The notes beneath the pieces are model-generated. The model was not told the DNA's origin. It searched no databases and saw nothing but the letters and a program-made list of their open reading frames with translations. Position numbers and translations under genes: made by a program. From Linum tenue (lineage: Eukaryota > Streptophyta > Magnoliopsida > Malpighiales > Linaceae), in NCBI GenBank assembly GCA_946122785.1, contig CAMGYJ010000011.1, positions 5,084,001-5,148,000 on the forward strand: DNA of 64,000 bases, written 5' to 3'. The stretch's first letter is position 1, and each line of letters starts with the position of its first letter. Shown here in pieces: positions 10,190 to 21,616 of the stretch.

Positions 10190-12834
10190 CTAAGCAGAAC
10201 CAGTATCGGGCTGTTCGCCCTCCCTGCTCAACTTGCGGCGCAATAGAGGACGCTCCTCTTCCTCGTCCTCCTCATCTTCGTCGGCCACCTCTCCGTCCTT
10301 CCTCTCCTCCCCTGTCGGACGCTCAACCTCCTCCCGGCGCTCCGCTTCTTCCTCCTCCTCTTCCTCGGACTCGGAGTCAGAATCCAAAGGACGCTTCTCG
10401 CTGATCCACACTTTGACGTGCTGAACCATCTCGCGAGTGTCCCAGCGCATCCCCGGATTCTCAGGGCGGACCTTCTTACCAACCGCTATCACGGCCTTGG
10501 TCATGGCATCCGCCATGATCTTCCCGAAAGGTTGGGAAGACTTGAACTGGCGGACGGCCGCGACTTCAGCTGCGCGAACGGCCTCCGCCTTAGCAACGGT
10601 GTGAAGGCGAACAAGGTCGTCCTTCTCCTTCTGGAACTCCTCGCGAGCTTTGCGCAATCTCTCAGAAAAGGAGACTTCCAGTTCTTCTCGAAGAGCAGTG
10701 CGCTCCTCGTTCCGCACCTGCTCTTTGGCCGCCTCCACGTCCGCGGCCAATCGGCTCTGCAAAAGGCCGAGTGACTCCAGTGCCTCGTTGGCCTTAGAGG
10801 TAGCGTCCTCCGCGCGATTGTTCGCCCCGAGGACCTTCCCCTCCAGCTGCACGATTTGCGCCTCGTCGGCCTTCATCTTGGCGCGCATCGAGGCGCGCTC
10901 TTGCTGAGCGCGAAAGGTCGCCGACAAACCCTGCAACGCCACGAGTCTTAGCCAAGCAAAAAAGAAGGGGGGAGGCTAAGAAAATAAACCTTAACCTAAA
11001 CCGAGTCTTACCGCGAAATGGATCTGCGCCAGGTCGTGAAGAGGGTCCGTCTTCTCCACCCGCGGGGGAACGGAGAGAATGGGCCCGATCGCCCGAAGCG
11101 CATGATTGGCTGACACCAAGTTGCACGCCGCGGCGGTGTGAATCCGCACGTCGCGGACTTGGTGGACGGCGGCGGAAGGAGGTGCAGCGCTGACGGGAGG
11201 AGTGGTAGCGGATGTCCCGGATGAGCTGCCAGCCCCATCCCCCCCTCGACGAGCGGGCCGGCTCACCGTCGCCTCGGGCTCCGAAAGCGCCAGTGAGAGC
11301 CGCTGCGCGGCGGACAATTGTGGCGCCGCGGGCAGTTGCTTCGCCGCTTGGACGGTTGGCTCCGCTATGCGAAGGATCTTGCGGGGCCTCTCTACAACCT
11401 GCGGTTGCGGTTGCTCGACCTCCTTCCGCTTCGAGGGTTTTGGCGCCGCGCCGACCTTCTTCTTCCTTTTCTTGTCGGCACGCGGCGCGACGTCATCCAC
11501 CGACATCATACTCGCGAGGGAAGAGAAGTCAACACCTGCGCCAATAAATCGTAAGAGAGCGGTTAATAAGATAGAATACAAAAAGGAAGGAAACATAACT
11601 AACCATCTCCAAAGAGCTCTTCCAAACAGGCTTCGCGGACTCCCCGCTTGTATAAATTCATGCGGTGAGGCATGCAAGCCTCATACTCATCGTTGAGCCC
11701 GTCGTATTTACCGACGTCGGACTCGAAACCGGCTATACTGCCCTTCATCCAGGTGGTGGGCTCCGGCAGCGACCCACTCGCCCATTCCCCGGGAGCGGGC
11801 TTAACATAGAAAAACTGACCAAACCAAGTCTTCTTCAACTTGGGCGAGCCGTACACGAAGCCATCGGGGCGGTGATCGCGTCGCTGGATGGAGAGACAGT
11901 CGCTCACCTTTGTCGGCTCCTTGATTTTGTACATCTTGCGGAATAAGCCGTAAGTAGGCACGATGTTAAGCCTCTTGCACGCGAGACGAAGGCAACTCGC
12001 GTGCATGATCACTGACGGTGAGAGCCGACCGATGGAGCATTTGAGGCGGTCGTATATGGCGCATAACAGCGGGTCGATGGGGAACTTGAACCCCATAACC
12101 CAGTATTCGGCATACACACCGAACCACCCAGGGGGGCAGTTACCCACCATACTGCGCACCGAGGGAGCGGCGTACTCCCAACTGGGGGGCAAACCCAGTC
12201 CGCGAACCAACTCCTCCACGTCATCCACGTCATACGTCGAGGAGTGCTCGGGTCCGCGCTTGAGATTGTCAGACGGCGCCGGCTGGTCACCCCACATCTC
12301 CGCCCATTCGATCACGCGGTATGTAGAGCCAACACCCTGCGGCCCCAAGCGGGCCATGGCTTCGGTAACGCGCTCGACTGCTCGCGGCGCGAATTGCACA
12401 TCAAAGTCTCCTTGCTCTGTCTCATCGCCGAAGTCTTCATCGTCGGCGACTTCATCGTCGCCGACCTCACCATCGGCGACTTCCTCGTCGGCGATTTCCT
12501 CGTCGGCCGCTTCGTCGCCGGCGACCGGCCCACCACCCTGGTTACGCCGAATAATCAGAATCCCCCGAGCCGGCCGCGCCACCTCCCCACTACCGGAAAC
12601 GGTTATACCCTGATCAGAAGAGCTTCCGGCCCCATCGCCTGACCTAGCATCGAACGTCGGCGTCGCCGGAAGTCCACCACCACTACTGCCACCCCCACCG
12701 TCGGATCCACCGTTCCAATCCCCAGAACCTCCATTCCCACCACCGGAATGGTCAGAAGAAGTATGCGAGAGAGGAGAGACATTACCTTCTTCGCCTTGTA
12801 CGACCTCGGCCTCCTGGTTGTTGATGTTGGACAT
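10190..12834 (-). CDS. Antisense three-exon gene inside the Tat element, 831 aa
   Basis: Exons 12834-11604, 11535-11012 and 10930-10190 join to 2496 nt with a single stop at the end. Intron 1 (11603-11536, 68 nt) has donor GATG|GTTAGT and acceptor GCGCAG|GT. Intron 2 (11011-10931, 81 nt) has donor GCG|GTAAGA and acceptor TTGCAG|GG. Frame is kept across both (phases 1 and 0). The protein has an acidic, glycine-rich N terminus (DEEIADEEVADGE-type repeats), then a folded-looking region in exon 1 (GLPPSWEYAAPSV, GWFGVYAEYWVMGFKFPID, SPSVIMHASCLRLACKRLNI) resembling the family called putative gypsy-type transposon protein (PF04195). Exon 2 is basic and proline-rich with a KKRKKK patch that could be a nuclear signal. 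Exon 3 is a long coiled coil ending in glutamate/serine runs. Its function is unknown. Antisense ORFs occur in some Tat elements; the exon structure is inferred here. Confidence 0.8.
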
Positions 12835-12999
12835 GATATCGACTCGAAGTTGATCAACAGCAGAAGAGGATTGGGGTAGTAAAAGGAGGAGAGAAAATCT
12901 CGAGGAAAGAGAAGTGAAGGAGGAGGGAAATCTTAGGAAAACAAAAGCGAGGCTATGATCGGAGAAAACAAGTGAGCCCTCCTCCCTTCAACAATCTCA

Positions 13000-13007
13000 T
13001 ATTTATA
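13000..13007 (-). promoter_or_regulatory. TATA box for the antisense gene
   Basis: The minus strand reads TATAAATA here, about 165 bases before the antisense ATG at 12834. The spacing fits a core promoter with a 5'UTR of about 130 nt. Inferred only. Confidence 0.5.
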
Positions 13008-13009
13008 AT

Positions 13010-13709
13010 TGATCCGGGGGAAAGCGAAGGGCCAAGGCCGTTCGGCGGAATGCGAAAGGTTAAAGCCACATTGGGATCCGTAACAGTCAGATCCCACCAA
13101 ATCTTTTCGAAATTCAAAAAACCCCCGCCCAAATAGCCTAACCACACAGTGACACGTTGACACCTACAATCATAGGCATTAGTCGGCGACGCCACCAGCG
13201 CCGCGCACCGACTGGGGGGCATGGCACACCCGCGAGGAAAAGAAAGACACGCATTGCGTCGCAACAAGAAGACAACCCCATGCGCGCATCGACGGGCATC
13301 GCGCGCGAGTATCACGCTCAACGAACAAAGCTCAACCGCGAGCGCTTATCGCGAGGATAACGCCTGGAAGAGGAAAACATGCGTCGCGCTGCGAAAAGAA
13401 AACAACTCCACGAGCGCATCGCGCGCGAGTATCGCGCTCAGCGAACAAAGACCAACAACGAGCGCATTAGCGCGTACCGCACACGAAGAAAACGACCCCG
13501 TACGCACAACAGCGCGCGCCAAGCATTGCGCGTGGCGACCGAATGAAGCCCAACAACGAGCGCGATGGCACATGGCGTCAGGGCAAGGCGACGCCAGTTC
13601 ATAGTATCGCGCACGTCGGCGCCAACCAATAGCTACAAGCGGACCGGCCCGAGTCCGGAGGAAACCTAAACAGGAGGCGTTCACAAAACACCCCCTGCTG
13701 GGGGGCAAT
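13010..13709 (+). other. 3' untranslated region of the Tat element with polypurine tract
   Basis: GC-rich non-coding DNA. It holds two imperfect copies, about 121 bp apart, of a segment with CATCGCGCGCGAGTATC and ACGAACAAAG (near 13297 and 13418). CTGCTGGGGGGCAAT directly before the 3' LTR is the likely plus-strand priming polypurine tract. Confidence 0.7.
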
Positions 13710-14264
13710 TGTTGGGCATAGGACTCGGGCCTAACCACGCCAAGGAACCGGGCGCAACTGGATGAGACCCCAACACGGCAGCGCGAGGACCCCGAGTGTG
13801 CCGCCTCATCATGGCTAACCACGTCCAGGCGCGAAGAGATGACAGGCGCTAGGGGAGGACTAGCGTAGGCTGAACCAGAAGATGAGGGAAGCGCACCTCT
13901 TCCAAGCGGGTAGTCACATCAGGGCCATGAGTGGATCTCTGACTCATCCTAGGTAGAGGGATGGCCTAAAAGCCTTAGTGTGCTAGTGGTCACATCATTG
14001 TATCCCAGTAGTCACATCACTGTATCTCTCCCTATGTCAACCACTCACCCACCACCATGAAGCCTATAAATATGGCATTTACTACGGTGGGTGAGGGGAT
14101 CGCATTTTTCACCATTCTCTCTCTACAAGAACTACTTCTCTTTCTAATCTCTTTCTCACTCAACTCTCTGATTCTGGTTCCACTGATCCAGCTCGGCTCT
14201 CGCGTTTCTTCTCGACCCAAACTCTCCTTCGAACCTCACTCCTACACTCAGTTAGGTTCAAACA
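13710..14264 (+). repeat. 3' LTR of the Tat element (555 bp)
   Basis: Same sequence as the 5' LTR, starting TGTTGGGCAT and ending TTCAAACA, followed directly by the ATAAG duplication. Confidence 0.95.
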
Positions 14265-14269
14265 ATAAG

Positions 14270-14736
14270 CTATACACCCCATTACATTATCAAATTTCAT
14301 ACCTCATCTTCGTCCGGCCAAATGGCCGGGGCCCACGCTAGTGTTAATTAAACGGGTCAATTACCATGTGAACGTAGCTTAATTAGCTAGGGCCTTCCAT
14401 TCCATTTCCATACGATATATATTAGGGTCTAGTTTTCATCATAACAAAAAAATATAAGAAAGCCAGAAAGCACGCCTCCTTCGAGCAACATCACTAAAGC
14501 GATGGTTTTTAAGAGGCTTTCTCTATTATGAAAGAAATTTTATAGAATCATAAACGGTTAATAAATAATCATTATGTACTCCCATGGAATACCTAATTAT
14601 TTCTCTTGTAAGTGGTAAATCTAGATATTACGAATGTTGGACCGTATAATTATATATTTTGTCCATTTATATATGTCACTATGCTGTCTATGCATGTAAA
14701 TCTCAATGTACTAAATGCTAGCGGGTTTGTCTTGTT
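14270..14736. other. Intergenic, nothing recognised
   Basis: AT-rich DNA flanking the Tat insertion. No gene or structured repeat seen. Confidence 0.5.
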
Positions 14737-14744
14737 ATTGCATG

Positions 14745-15691
14745 GAGGGGTGGGCATCGATCGATTAGGTCCAAGACCCGACCAAACTATTTTCGAATCG
14801 GACCAAAATTTCTTCTAAATCAAGGACCAAAGTCGAATCGTTATTACTTCGATTCGGTCTGGATCAAACCATATATGGATCGATTCGGTCTGGACCATCC
14901 CCATTGGACCAACTAATCTTTCATTAGTATAAAATCACTCTTAAAGGACAGCACAAGAATTCAAAAAATGTAACTACACAAAAAAAGTAATCAAATTATC
15001 CAAAGTTAAATACTCTACAATTCTTAAAAAACCACATATTCCAAAATATTATGCAAAAAACTAAACGTGAATTATTGTTTAAACTTACAAGACAAAAGTC
15101 TTTTTATTCAATCTCAAAGGTAGTCTAACTAATTGCCTCTCTAATCTTCCATTTTCATTTCCAGTGCACGTTGGACCGCCCAATCTCCAGAATTTCCACT
15201 TGTCCCATTAGAAAGCCTTTTTCTGCAATATAAGCACATGGTACAAGGCATTAGAAAGGAGTTTAACAAAGTGACACTTAATTACTCCAAGAACTAGTGC
15301 AAGTAAGCAGCTCTCTTGATCGAAGCAATGCCGATGAGAACCCTGATTTGTGGGTAAGACTATAGGAGCAGGAGCGACGAGTCTAAGTCAGGGAAAGTCA
15401 ATTATACTTATAGGTAGTTAAGTGTCGTGTAGGGTACTAGGGTTTTCACTTTTCAACTCCAAATCGACTTGCCTTCTCGGAGCATAATATAATAGGCAAT
15501 TCATTTAATTACGATTCGGTCCGATCCTTAGCTTGATTTTACGGTTTCGGTCTGGACCGAAGCAAAACCGAAAAATTAACCAAATTTAGGAGCCAAATTC
15601 GAATAAAAAAATAAACAGTTCGATCCGATTCGATGTGAGAGTCGATTCGGTCCGATTTGATCCGATGTGAACCGAATCGTTGCCCACCCTG
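14745..15691. mobile_element. hAT-type non-autonomous element, 947 bp
   Basis: A perfect 8-bp duplication ATTGCATG flanks it (14737-14744 and 15692-15699). The ends are GAGGGGTGGGCATCGA and, as reverse complement, CAGGGTGGGCAACGA. Both subterminal regions carry many GATTCGGTC / GGTCCGATC motifs. The middle is AT-rich and has no coding capacity. The duplication length and GGGTGGGCA-type ends indicate hAT. Confidence 0.85.
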
Positions 15692-15699
15692 ATTGCATG

Positions 15700-16990
15700 C
15701 AAGAAAATTTGAAAATATAAATGTCTTTATTATTTGTAATAAATGAGATCGGTTATTAGGTATGAGGCAATTAGTGTGCACCTCTACGACCGGGAAAGTA
15801 TATATGCAATAAATACACGTACCCATCCATCATATCCTTTGCTCTCCATCTCTTTAATTTGTACTCTTTATCTTATACACATGGTGGTGGTGGCTCGTCC
15901 ATTGCATCGTCCATCACTCAATCTACTAGCTACTTCCATCTTCGTCGCGATGTACTCGATCGAAGCTAAGTGTATGCTTAGATGTGAAATTCTACATTTT
16001 ACAAGTAATTTAATTTGTAAGGCAGACACGTGTCGACATACAACTGTGAGAATGTTGAGCGCGCAGTAGTAGTCTGTATTCGAGATGTTGAGATAAAATA
16101 ATCGGTGATATCGTATATATATTGTTGTCATGTTGTGTGATCTTTGATTAAACGTTCTCATATGTCTGTATATCATAATAACTTTCGATTCATGCAAGTC
16201 AGTTTTTTGTTTGGAAGAAGGGAATACATAAATACAACGGTATATAAGCACGGGAATTATTGTGATGCGAACTCGTAACGTTTTTTTTTCTTCATCTTCT
16301 GAATAGTATGTATTTAAGAAAACACGATAGTGTATTGAGTATTATTGAGATATAACAAGAAAATTAGGCCTTTGCTAAAACAAAGCTATCACCATAAAAC
16401 ACGATAACAACAGATGGAGATCGATATATGGCCTGCTATATACTAGTTTCATAGGTAATCGTTTTGGACCGTTGCTCACTACGTACCATAGCTATCGAGA
16501 GAGAGGTAGCTCGTGAACAATTAATGAAAAGGGGGCTTTACTTGATTTTTTTTATTTTTTATTTATTTTTGGACAACTTGGAACTTGGAAGGTAATACTT
16601 ACATCGCTCCATTGGACCCCAAATGGTAGGCATAATATTAAAGGGAGGAAGTAAATACTTATGGAACTCAATAAATCAGAGTTCCAACACTCTCTCTTTT
16701 TTTTTTTTTTGGGTATCTCCATCGTGGATCTCTTGCCTACCACATTTCCTTCAAACTTTCTCTCTTCAGCCGCCATTGATTTGATCGATCCCCCACCACA
16801 CGTTTCAAAGAACTTATAAAGAAAGAGCTCCCAGCCAGGGGAAACCATAGCTAGCTAGCTAGTGAGAGTGACTATTGTCCGAGAATTGGCTAACTCACAT
16901 CGTGTTAGTGAATCTCTAGCTTGGTGTTCCTTACTTTCTTATATGGTCGAGTTTCCTTCTCGTTTCAACGACTACTAGAGATCAATCGTC
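15700..16990. other. Intergenic, nothing recognised
   Basis: AT-rich sequence with short ORFs only. It may include the promoter of the gene that starts at 16991. Confidence 0.45.
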
Positions 16991-17139
16991 ATGAAGATGG
17001 TAGTGGTGGAGTGTGGTCTAAGGGTTGGAGCCGTGGCGGCTCTCGTTCTGGCGGCTTGTTTGGTCGGACTGGATTCTCAGACGAAATACATCTTGTTTCT
17101 CGACAAAACGGTCACTTACAAGAACTTGAACTCTCTCAT
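16991..17139 (+). CDS. Possible first exon of a secreted protein (subtilase N terminus?)
   Basis: An ATG opens a frame with a basic start and a hydrophobic stretch (VGAVAALVLAACLVG) that looks like a signal peptide, followed by QTKYILFLDKTV and a good donor (CTCTCAT|GTACGTATG). Its position ahead of the subtilase C-terminal exon suggests it is the first exon of the same gene. The propeptide is not clearly recognisable, so it could belong to something else. Confidence 0.4.
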
Positions 17140-17266
17140 GTACGTATGTTAATTTATATTATCCTGCTCGTATTCGGATTCGGATAAGTGAAATCGTATT
17201 GTACAGCTGGTACGTCGTAATGAATTAAGCTGTACTGTTTCTTTATTTTATTATTGTTTTGTTGGT

Positions 17267-17366
17267 NNNNNNNNNNNNNNNNNNNNNNNNNNNNNNNNNN
17301 NNNNNNNNNNNNNNNNNNNNNNNNNNNNNNNNNNNNNNNNNNNNNNNNNNNNNNNNNNNNNNNNNN
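17267..17366. other. Assembly gap (100 N)
   Basis: Exactly 100 N bases. A round 100 is a common placeholder for a gap of unknown size. The catalytic part of the subtilase gene must lie here if the gene is complete. Confidence 0.98.
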
Positions 17367-17888
17367 CATGTCGACCCCAACAAGGCCATGGATCCCGGTC
17401 TAGTCTACGACATGGGTCCTTCAGATTATGTCAGGTTCCTCTGTGCCATGGGCTACAACGACTCGGCAATCAGCAGCATAACGCAGGGAGAGAAAACCCA
17501 ATGCCGGAAACTAGGAGCTGCTACCAACGACATGGTGGAAGATCTCAACGTGCCATCCATCACCATCCCTGAGCTGAGGCAGAACCTGACCGTGACGAGA
17601 ACTGTCACGAATGTCGGTCCTGTGAATTCGGTCTACATTGCTAGAGTTCGTGCTCCAGATGGGGTTCGTGTCACGGTGGAGCCATCGATCTTGGTGTTTG
17701 ATTCGCGTACGAAGAAGGTCGAGTTCAGGGTCACCTTTCATGCCAAGAGGATGATCCAGGGGAGGTATACATTTGGACACTTGATTTGGGAAGATGGTTA
17801 TGGTGATGATGATTCCTCATCTCATTCTGTTAGGATTCCCTTGGTTGTGAGAACAGTGATCGACTATTCTTCCTATGCTGAAACATGA
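17367..17888 (+). CDS. Subtilisin-like serine protease (SBT), C-terminal part
   Basis: The frame leaving the gap encodes 173 residues up to a TGA at 17886-17888. It starts in the conserved block HVDPNKAMDPGLVYDMGPSD followed by YVRFLCAMGYN, which lies just after the catalytic serine region in plant subtilases. It continues through the fibronectin-III-like C-terminal domain (TVTRTVTNVGPVNSVYIARV, VTVEPSILVFDS, FRVTFHAKR, GHLIWEDG, VRIPLVVRT). The Asp, His and Ser catalytic blocks are not in the visible DNA, so activity cannot be judged. Plant SBTs are secreted; the subgroup was not resolved, although the motifs recall SBT3-type proteins. Confidence 0.9.
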   Translation, partial: HVDPNKAMDPGLVYDMGPSDYVRFLCAMGYNDSAISSITQGEKTQCRKLGAATNDMVEDLNVPSITIPELRQNLTVTRTVTNVGPVNSVYIARVRAPDGVRVTVEPSILVFDSRTKKVEFRVTFHAKRMIQGRYTFGHLIWEDGYGDDDSSSHSVRIPLVVRTVIDYSSYAET

Positions 17889-20041
17889 CACTTCCTCAGG
17901 CTTATTGGACATGCAATAAATGGGCACCAAATCCCTACTGAGAAAGTTATTGCTGTTTGCCCGACTTTCCATGTCTCTTTGCTCAGCTATCTTGACTTTG
18001 TTGGTCTGATTCTTTGGACTTTCTTGGAGAAAATGGAAAATGGTGATTCATTTCTGCGCATTACCTTGCCTGGAAAAGAAGGATAGGATAGAAAAGGGCC
18101 GAAAGATCATATGGCAGGAAGTCCTGGTGGGTGTGGTTTGTGGACTGTGGAGTGTGATAGGAGATATGAAAAGTGGCAATCAATTGCTTTCCAAAAGGGT
18201 ACGCGCCAATTTTAAATAAATGGTCACTAGCTTTGAGATCCCTAACAAATCAGATCCATAAAGATGTTAAATGAACTCGCCCGATTGTAATTCGTCTGAA
18301 TCGTGTATGTCAAAATGTTACTTATCAAAGGGCAAAGATATGAAAAATGCTGAGCTGAGAATTGAGATGAAGATGGGATTTCTGGAAATCCACCCCAAAA
18401 GTTCAGTGACTGTTCAGAATTCAGATTGTATCAATTCAAAGTGGTAGTTCAAAATTTCAGTACCTAAAAGGTGGATTTGTTCTGGGGAATTAAATCAAAG
18501 GACAAAAAGATATCAATAGATTTAACGTTGCTAGTCATTTTCAGCCAAGTGGGGTTCTAGATAGTTTCAAGTTTCAACTAATGGACACTGTTACTGATGC
18601 ATCATATAACAGATGGGGAATGCTTGGCATAGTTAGGTGAACAACCCATCTTTATTACTTACCAATTTGAATGAATTCTTTGCTTCTGTAGATGATCTTT
18701 TCTTCCATTAAATAAAAGAGGGAGTCCACTGCTTTTACCTAAACTTCAGGCTGGCCTCAAGTTTGAAAGAACTGTGTAACCGAAACATTTTAAAAAGTGG
18801 TTTGGTTTTTCCTATTGAACTGTTGAGACCGGTCACGCAAACACAAGCAAATATATAATATGCATGCAGGCGAGGTTTATGTGTTTCAGTTGAGACTTGA
18901 GATGGTTCTACATTCATGGATAATGATGGAGTTAGAAATATAAGGAAAATGGTTGAAAAAATAACTTAGGAGATTCAAACCCTAATAGAAGAGCATGGCC
19001 AGCTAGAACCTTACCCAGTGTGATATGTCTCGTATTTGTTACAAAATTTACGTATTATAGTTTGAAAGTTACTAAAGAGGGTCCTACTATATGAGTGGTT
19101 CTGCCATTGTTTACGAAGAGTTGATGCAATCTTTGATTATCATTGACTCCGTCTATCTACTCTCCATAAAATGCGGGGTTATAAAGGGTTTGGAATGATT
19201 TTCCTACTAATAAAACTCAGTATTTGAACACGATTAATGCACCAATGATTATGACCTACTTGCAAAGAAAAAGGTACAAAAAATACATTGAAGTATGCAT
19301 AGAGTTGTTGGATTTTTGAATATTTCTTTAGTCTTTGGTTCATCTAGTTATAGCGGTGACATGACCTCGCTTGATGAGAAGGTTATGTCCACATTGACTA
19401 TAATGATTTGAACTTGAAACTCTAACTCCACAAGATCCAACTCAAATGCCTCGTATATTATCAATATAAGTGTTGATATATTTTTTAGTACAAATAAGAA
19501 TTCAAGAGGGAAAAACAATTCAAAAACCTCAGAACTTCCCTTTTGCATTTGTATTACACAAATCAAAGTCTACAGTGCATATTAGTTAGAGCAACTTTTC
19601 GTTGTTTCAGTAGCCAGTTAACTTAATCATGTTCTATATATACTCATGGTGATCCATAAAATGTTAAGTCTTATTTGGCAAGCAAACATTTCACGTAGAT
19701 TTTTCTGGAAAGAAACTATGCTTTTGGTTTCATTAGAGAGAGGATAGAGCAAGATATACTATTTGCATGCTTTGATTCAAATTCAAATCCCAAAAAGAGC
19801 CAAAGTGGGTTTGTTTAATTTTCGGTGATTAAGACGGATGACTCCTCAATATTGCTTAAAAAGAGTCGGATTTTGAATTGGTGGGACGTCATTGCAGTCC
19901 GGTTGATTAGTTACCGGCCGGTTAACCCACCCATTCCAAATTCCAGCCGGCTTCCCAACTACAATATTCTAGAGGGTCCAAAAAGTTACAAATCAATCAA
20001 ACAAAATATTTCCGCATTAGAATGGTTGTGCTAAGTTAGCG
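17889..20041. other. Intergenic, nothing recognised
   Basis: Downstream of the subtilase. AT-rich, with short spurious ORFs only. Confidence 0.5.
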
Positions 20042-20390
20042 ATTCAGTTAATTCAGAATCGGATTGACCCTATTCATCCGTATGCTACTCTGCTGGGGCT
20101 TATTCGCAGGAAGATGAGTCTAGATTGGTTGGTCTACCTGTCTCACACATACCGGGAAGGGAATAGAGCCGCGGACTGGCTCTCGAAGCACAGTCTCGTC
20201 TATCCCTACGGTATGCATGAGTTGGCAGATCCACCGTCAGGCATCGGCCAGATCCTTCAGGAAGACATTAGGGGCATTACTTTTGAGCGCCGAGTTGTGG
20301 CGAACTCATCTTTCTCTTCATAACCTCCATGTACTCGCTTCTTCTTCTTGGCTTTTAGCCTCCTTGCAATGCAAAAAAAAAAAAAAAAAA
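20042..20390 (+). mobile_element. LINE 3' end (RNase H domain fragment plus poly-A)
   Basis: A frame of about 93 codons to 20323 encodes the end of a plant LINE-type RNase H (DPIHPYATLLGLIRRK, HTYREGNRAADWLSKHS, GIGQILQEDIRG). It is followed by a short 3'UTR and an A18 tail (20373-20390). The 5' part is missing, as expected for 5'-truncated non-LTR insertions. GTTAACGAGATT after the tail and GTTAGCGATT at 20034 may be a worn target duplication. No ATG or catalytic core is present, so it is dead. Confidence 0.75.
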
Positions 20391-20978
20391 GTTAACGAGA
20401 TTGATGTATATACTCTCCTACAATCACTCTGAGTCATAATTAAGTGCATGAATTAAAGGTTTAAGTTCATGCCTTATACTCCTAGTAATCGCATGATGCT
20501 GCTAACAATTGATTCAGACTCAATACAACGAAAACTCTGCAAACTTCAACCCGTAAACATATTCGAGAGAGAGTGTATGATAATGCGATGTTGCCTCCTG
20601 ATCGTTTCAAAGCCAAAAGTATTTTAAGAATATGAGAGGCATTTTTTGGGAAATGAAGATATAATACGTAGGAAATTGATGATGATAGTGAAATTGGCAT
20701 GGCATGGCAAGAGGGGCAGCTTGCTTTTGAGCTTTTGTTTGGATAAGCTCGAGAGAACTTCGACCTTTCTTTCTTCCTTTCCTTCCTCACTTTTTTTTTT
20801 TTAGGTGATCTTATACCATTCGCTAATACGCTCCTTCAAACGAAAGTCAACCCATAGGCTTGAAGTTTGCACAGACTCATCATATCTTGTGTTTTAATCA
20901 ACTATTAATATTGGGGTCGTGGAGATTCGATCACACGACCACCTGATCAAACCAGGCTCTGGACACCATGTTATGAAC

Positions 20979-21608
20979 CAGTGGCGGATCCAGATTTTTT
21001 TTTGTAGAGGTGTCCTCTTCCAAAAATTAAATTAAATTAATAATTAAATAGTAAAATTAAATAATACATAAATAATAAAATATCCAATTAGTACAAATAT
21101 TGACAAAAAGCCACGATGTGTTTTCATATTTCGAAAAAAATATAAGATAGATTTGGTGTCTACACTGCTCAACAAATCGGTATATCCTATATTCAATTTC
21201 TAACCTTGTGTCATGATGTAATTCAAAGTTGAAAAGACTGTTTCAACACTTGCAGTGTAACCATAAAATCAATTCAAATCAGGGGTACTCCTAGGGATAA
21301 GAAATTGCGATTTTACCATTATATACTCTTTAAAATAGAACAACAAATGAGTTGTAACCTAATGGAGAAGATGTTTAATAATAAGAGTGTCATAGATTTG
21401 AATAACACAGAGTACCACTTATAGTTTTTTAATTATACGCAAACTACTATCGAGGGTAAGATAATCGTTTATTAAAATTTTAGGGGTGTCCCAGATTACC
21501 AATTATATTTTGTTTATCCATACGAAACTACTACCGAGGTTGGATAATCGTGTTCCCAAAAATTAGGGGTGTCCCGGGACAAAAAAAAGTACCATGTATC
21601 CGCCACTA
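20979..21608. mobile_element. hAT-type non-autonomous element, 630 bp
   Basis: A perfect 8-bp duplication TTATGAAC flanks it (20971-20978 and 21609-21616). The ends are CAGTGGCGGATCC and, as reverse complement, TAGTGGCGGATAC. The interior is AT-rich and non-coding. It sits in older repeat-like DNA (ACCAGGCTCTGGACACCATG...CCATTGGTCCCAAT). Confidence 0.88.
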
Positions 21609-21616
21609 TTATGAAC

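Larger units (their letters stand above)
3503..14264 (+). mobile_element. Complete Ty3/gypsy LTR retrotransposon, Tat-type, 10.76 kb
   Basis: The element has two 555-bp LTRs, a primer-binding-like site, one gag-pol frame, a tandem array, an antisense gene and a G-rich polypurine stretch before the 3' LTR. It is flanked by a perfect 5-bp target duplication ATAAG (3498-3502 and 14265-14269). The polyprotein has a second RNase H domain between RT-RNaseH and integrase, and extra sequence lies between pol and the 3' LTR. Both are hallmarks of the plant Tat lineage. The two LTRs read as identical by eye, so the insertion should be very recent. Internal DNA is GC-richer than the surrounding AT-rich DNA. 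Confidence 0.95.

Noticed and set aside
17154..17369. ORFs that run through the N gap
   Set aside because: Undetermined bases create false open frames.
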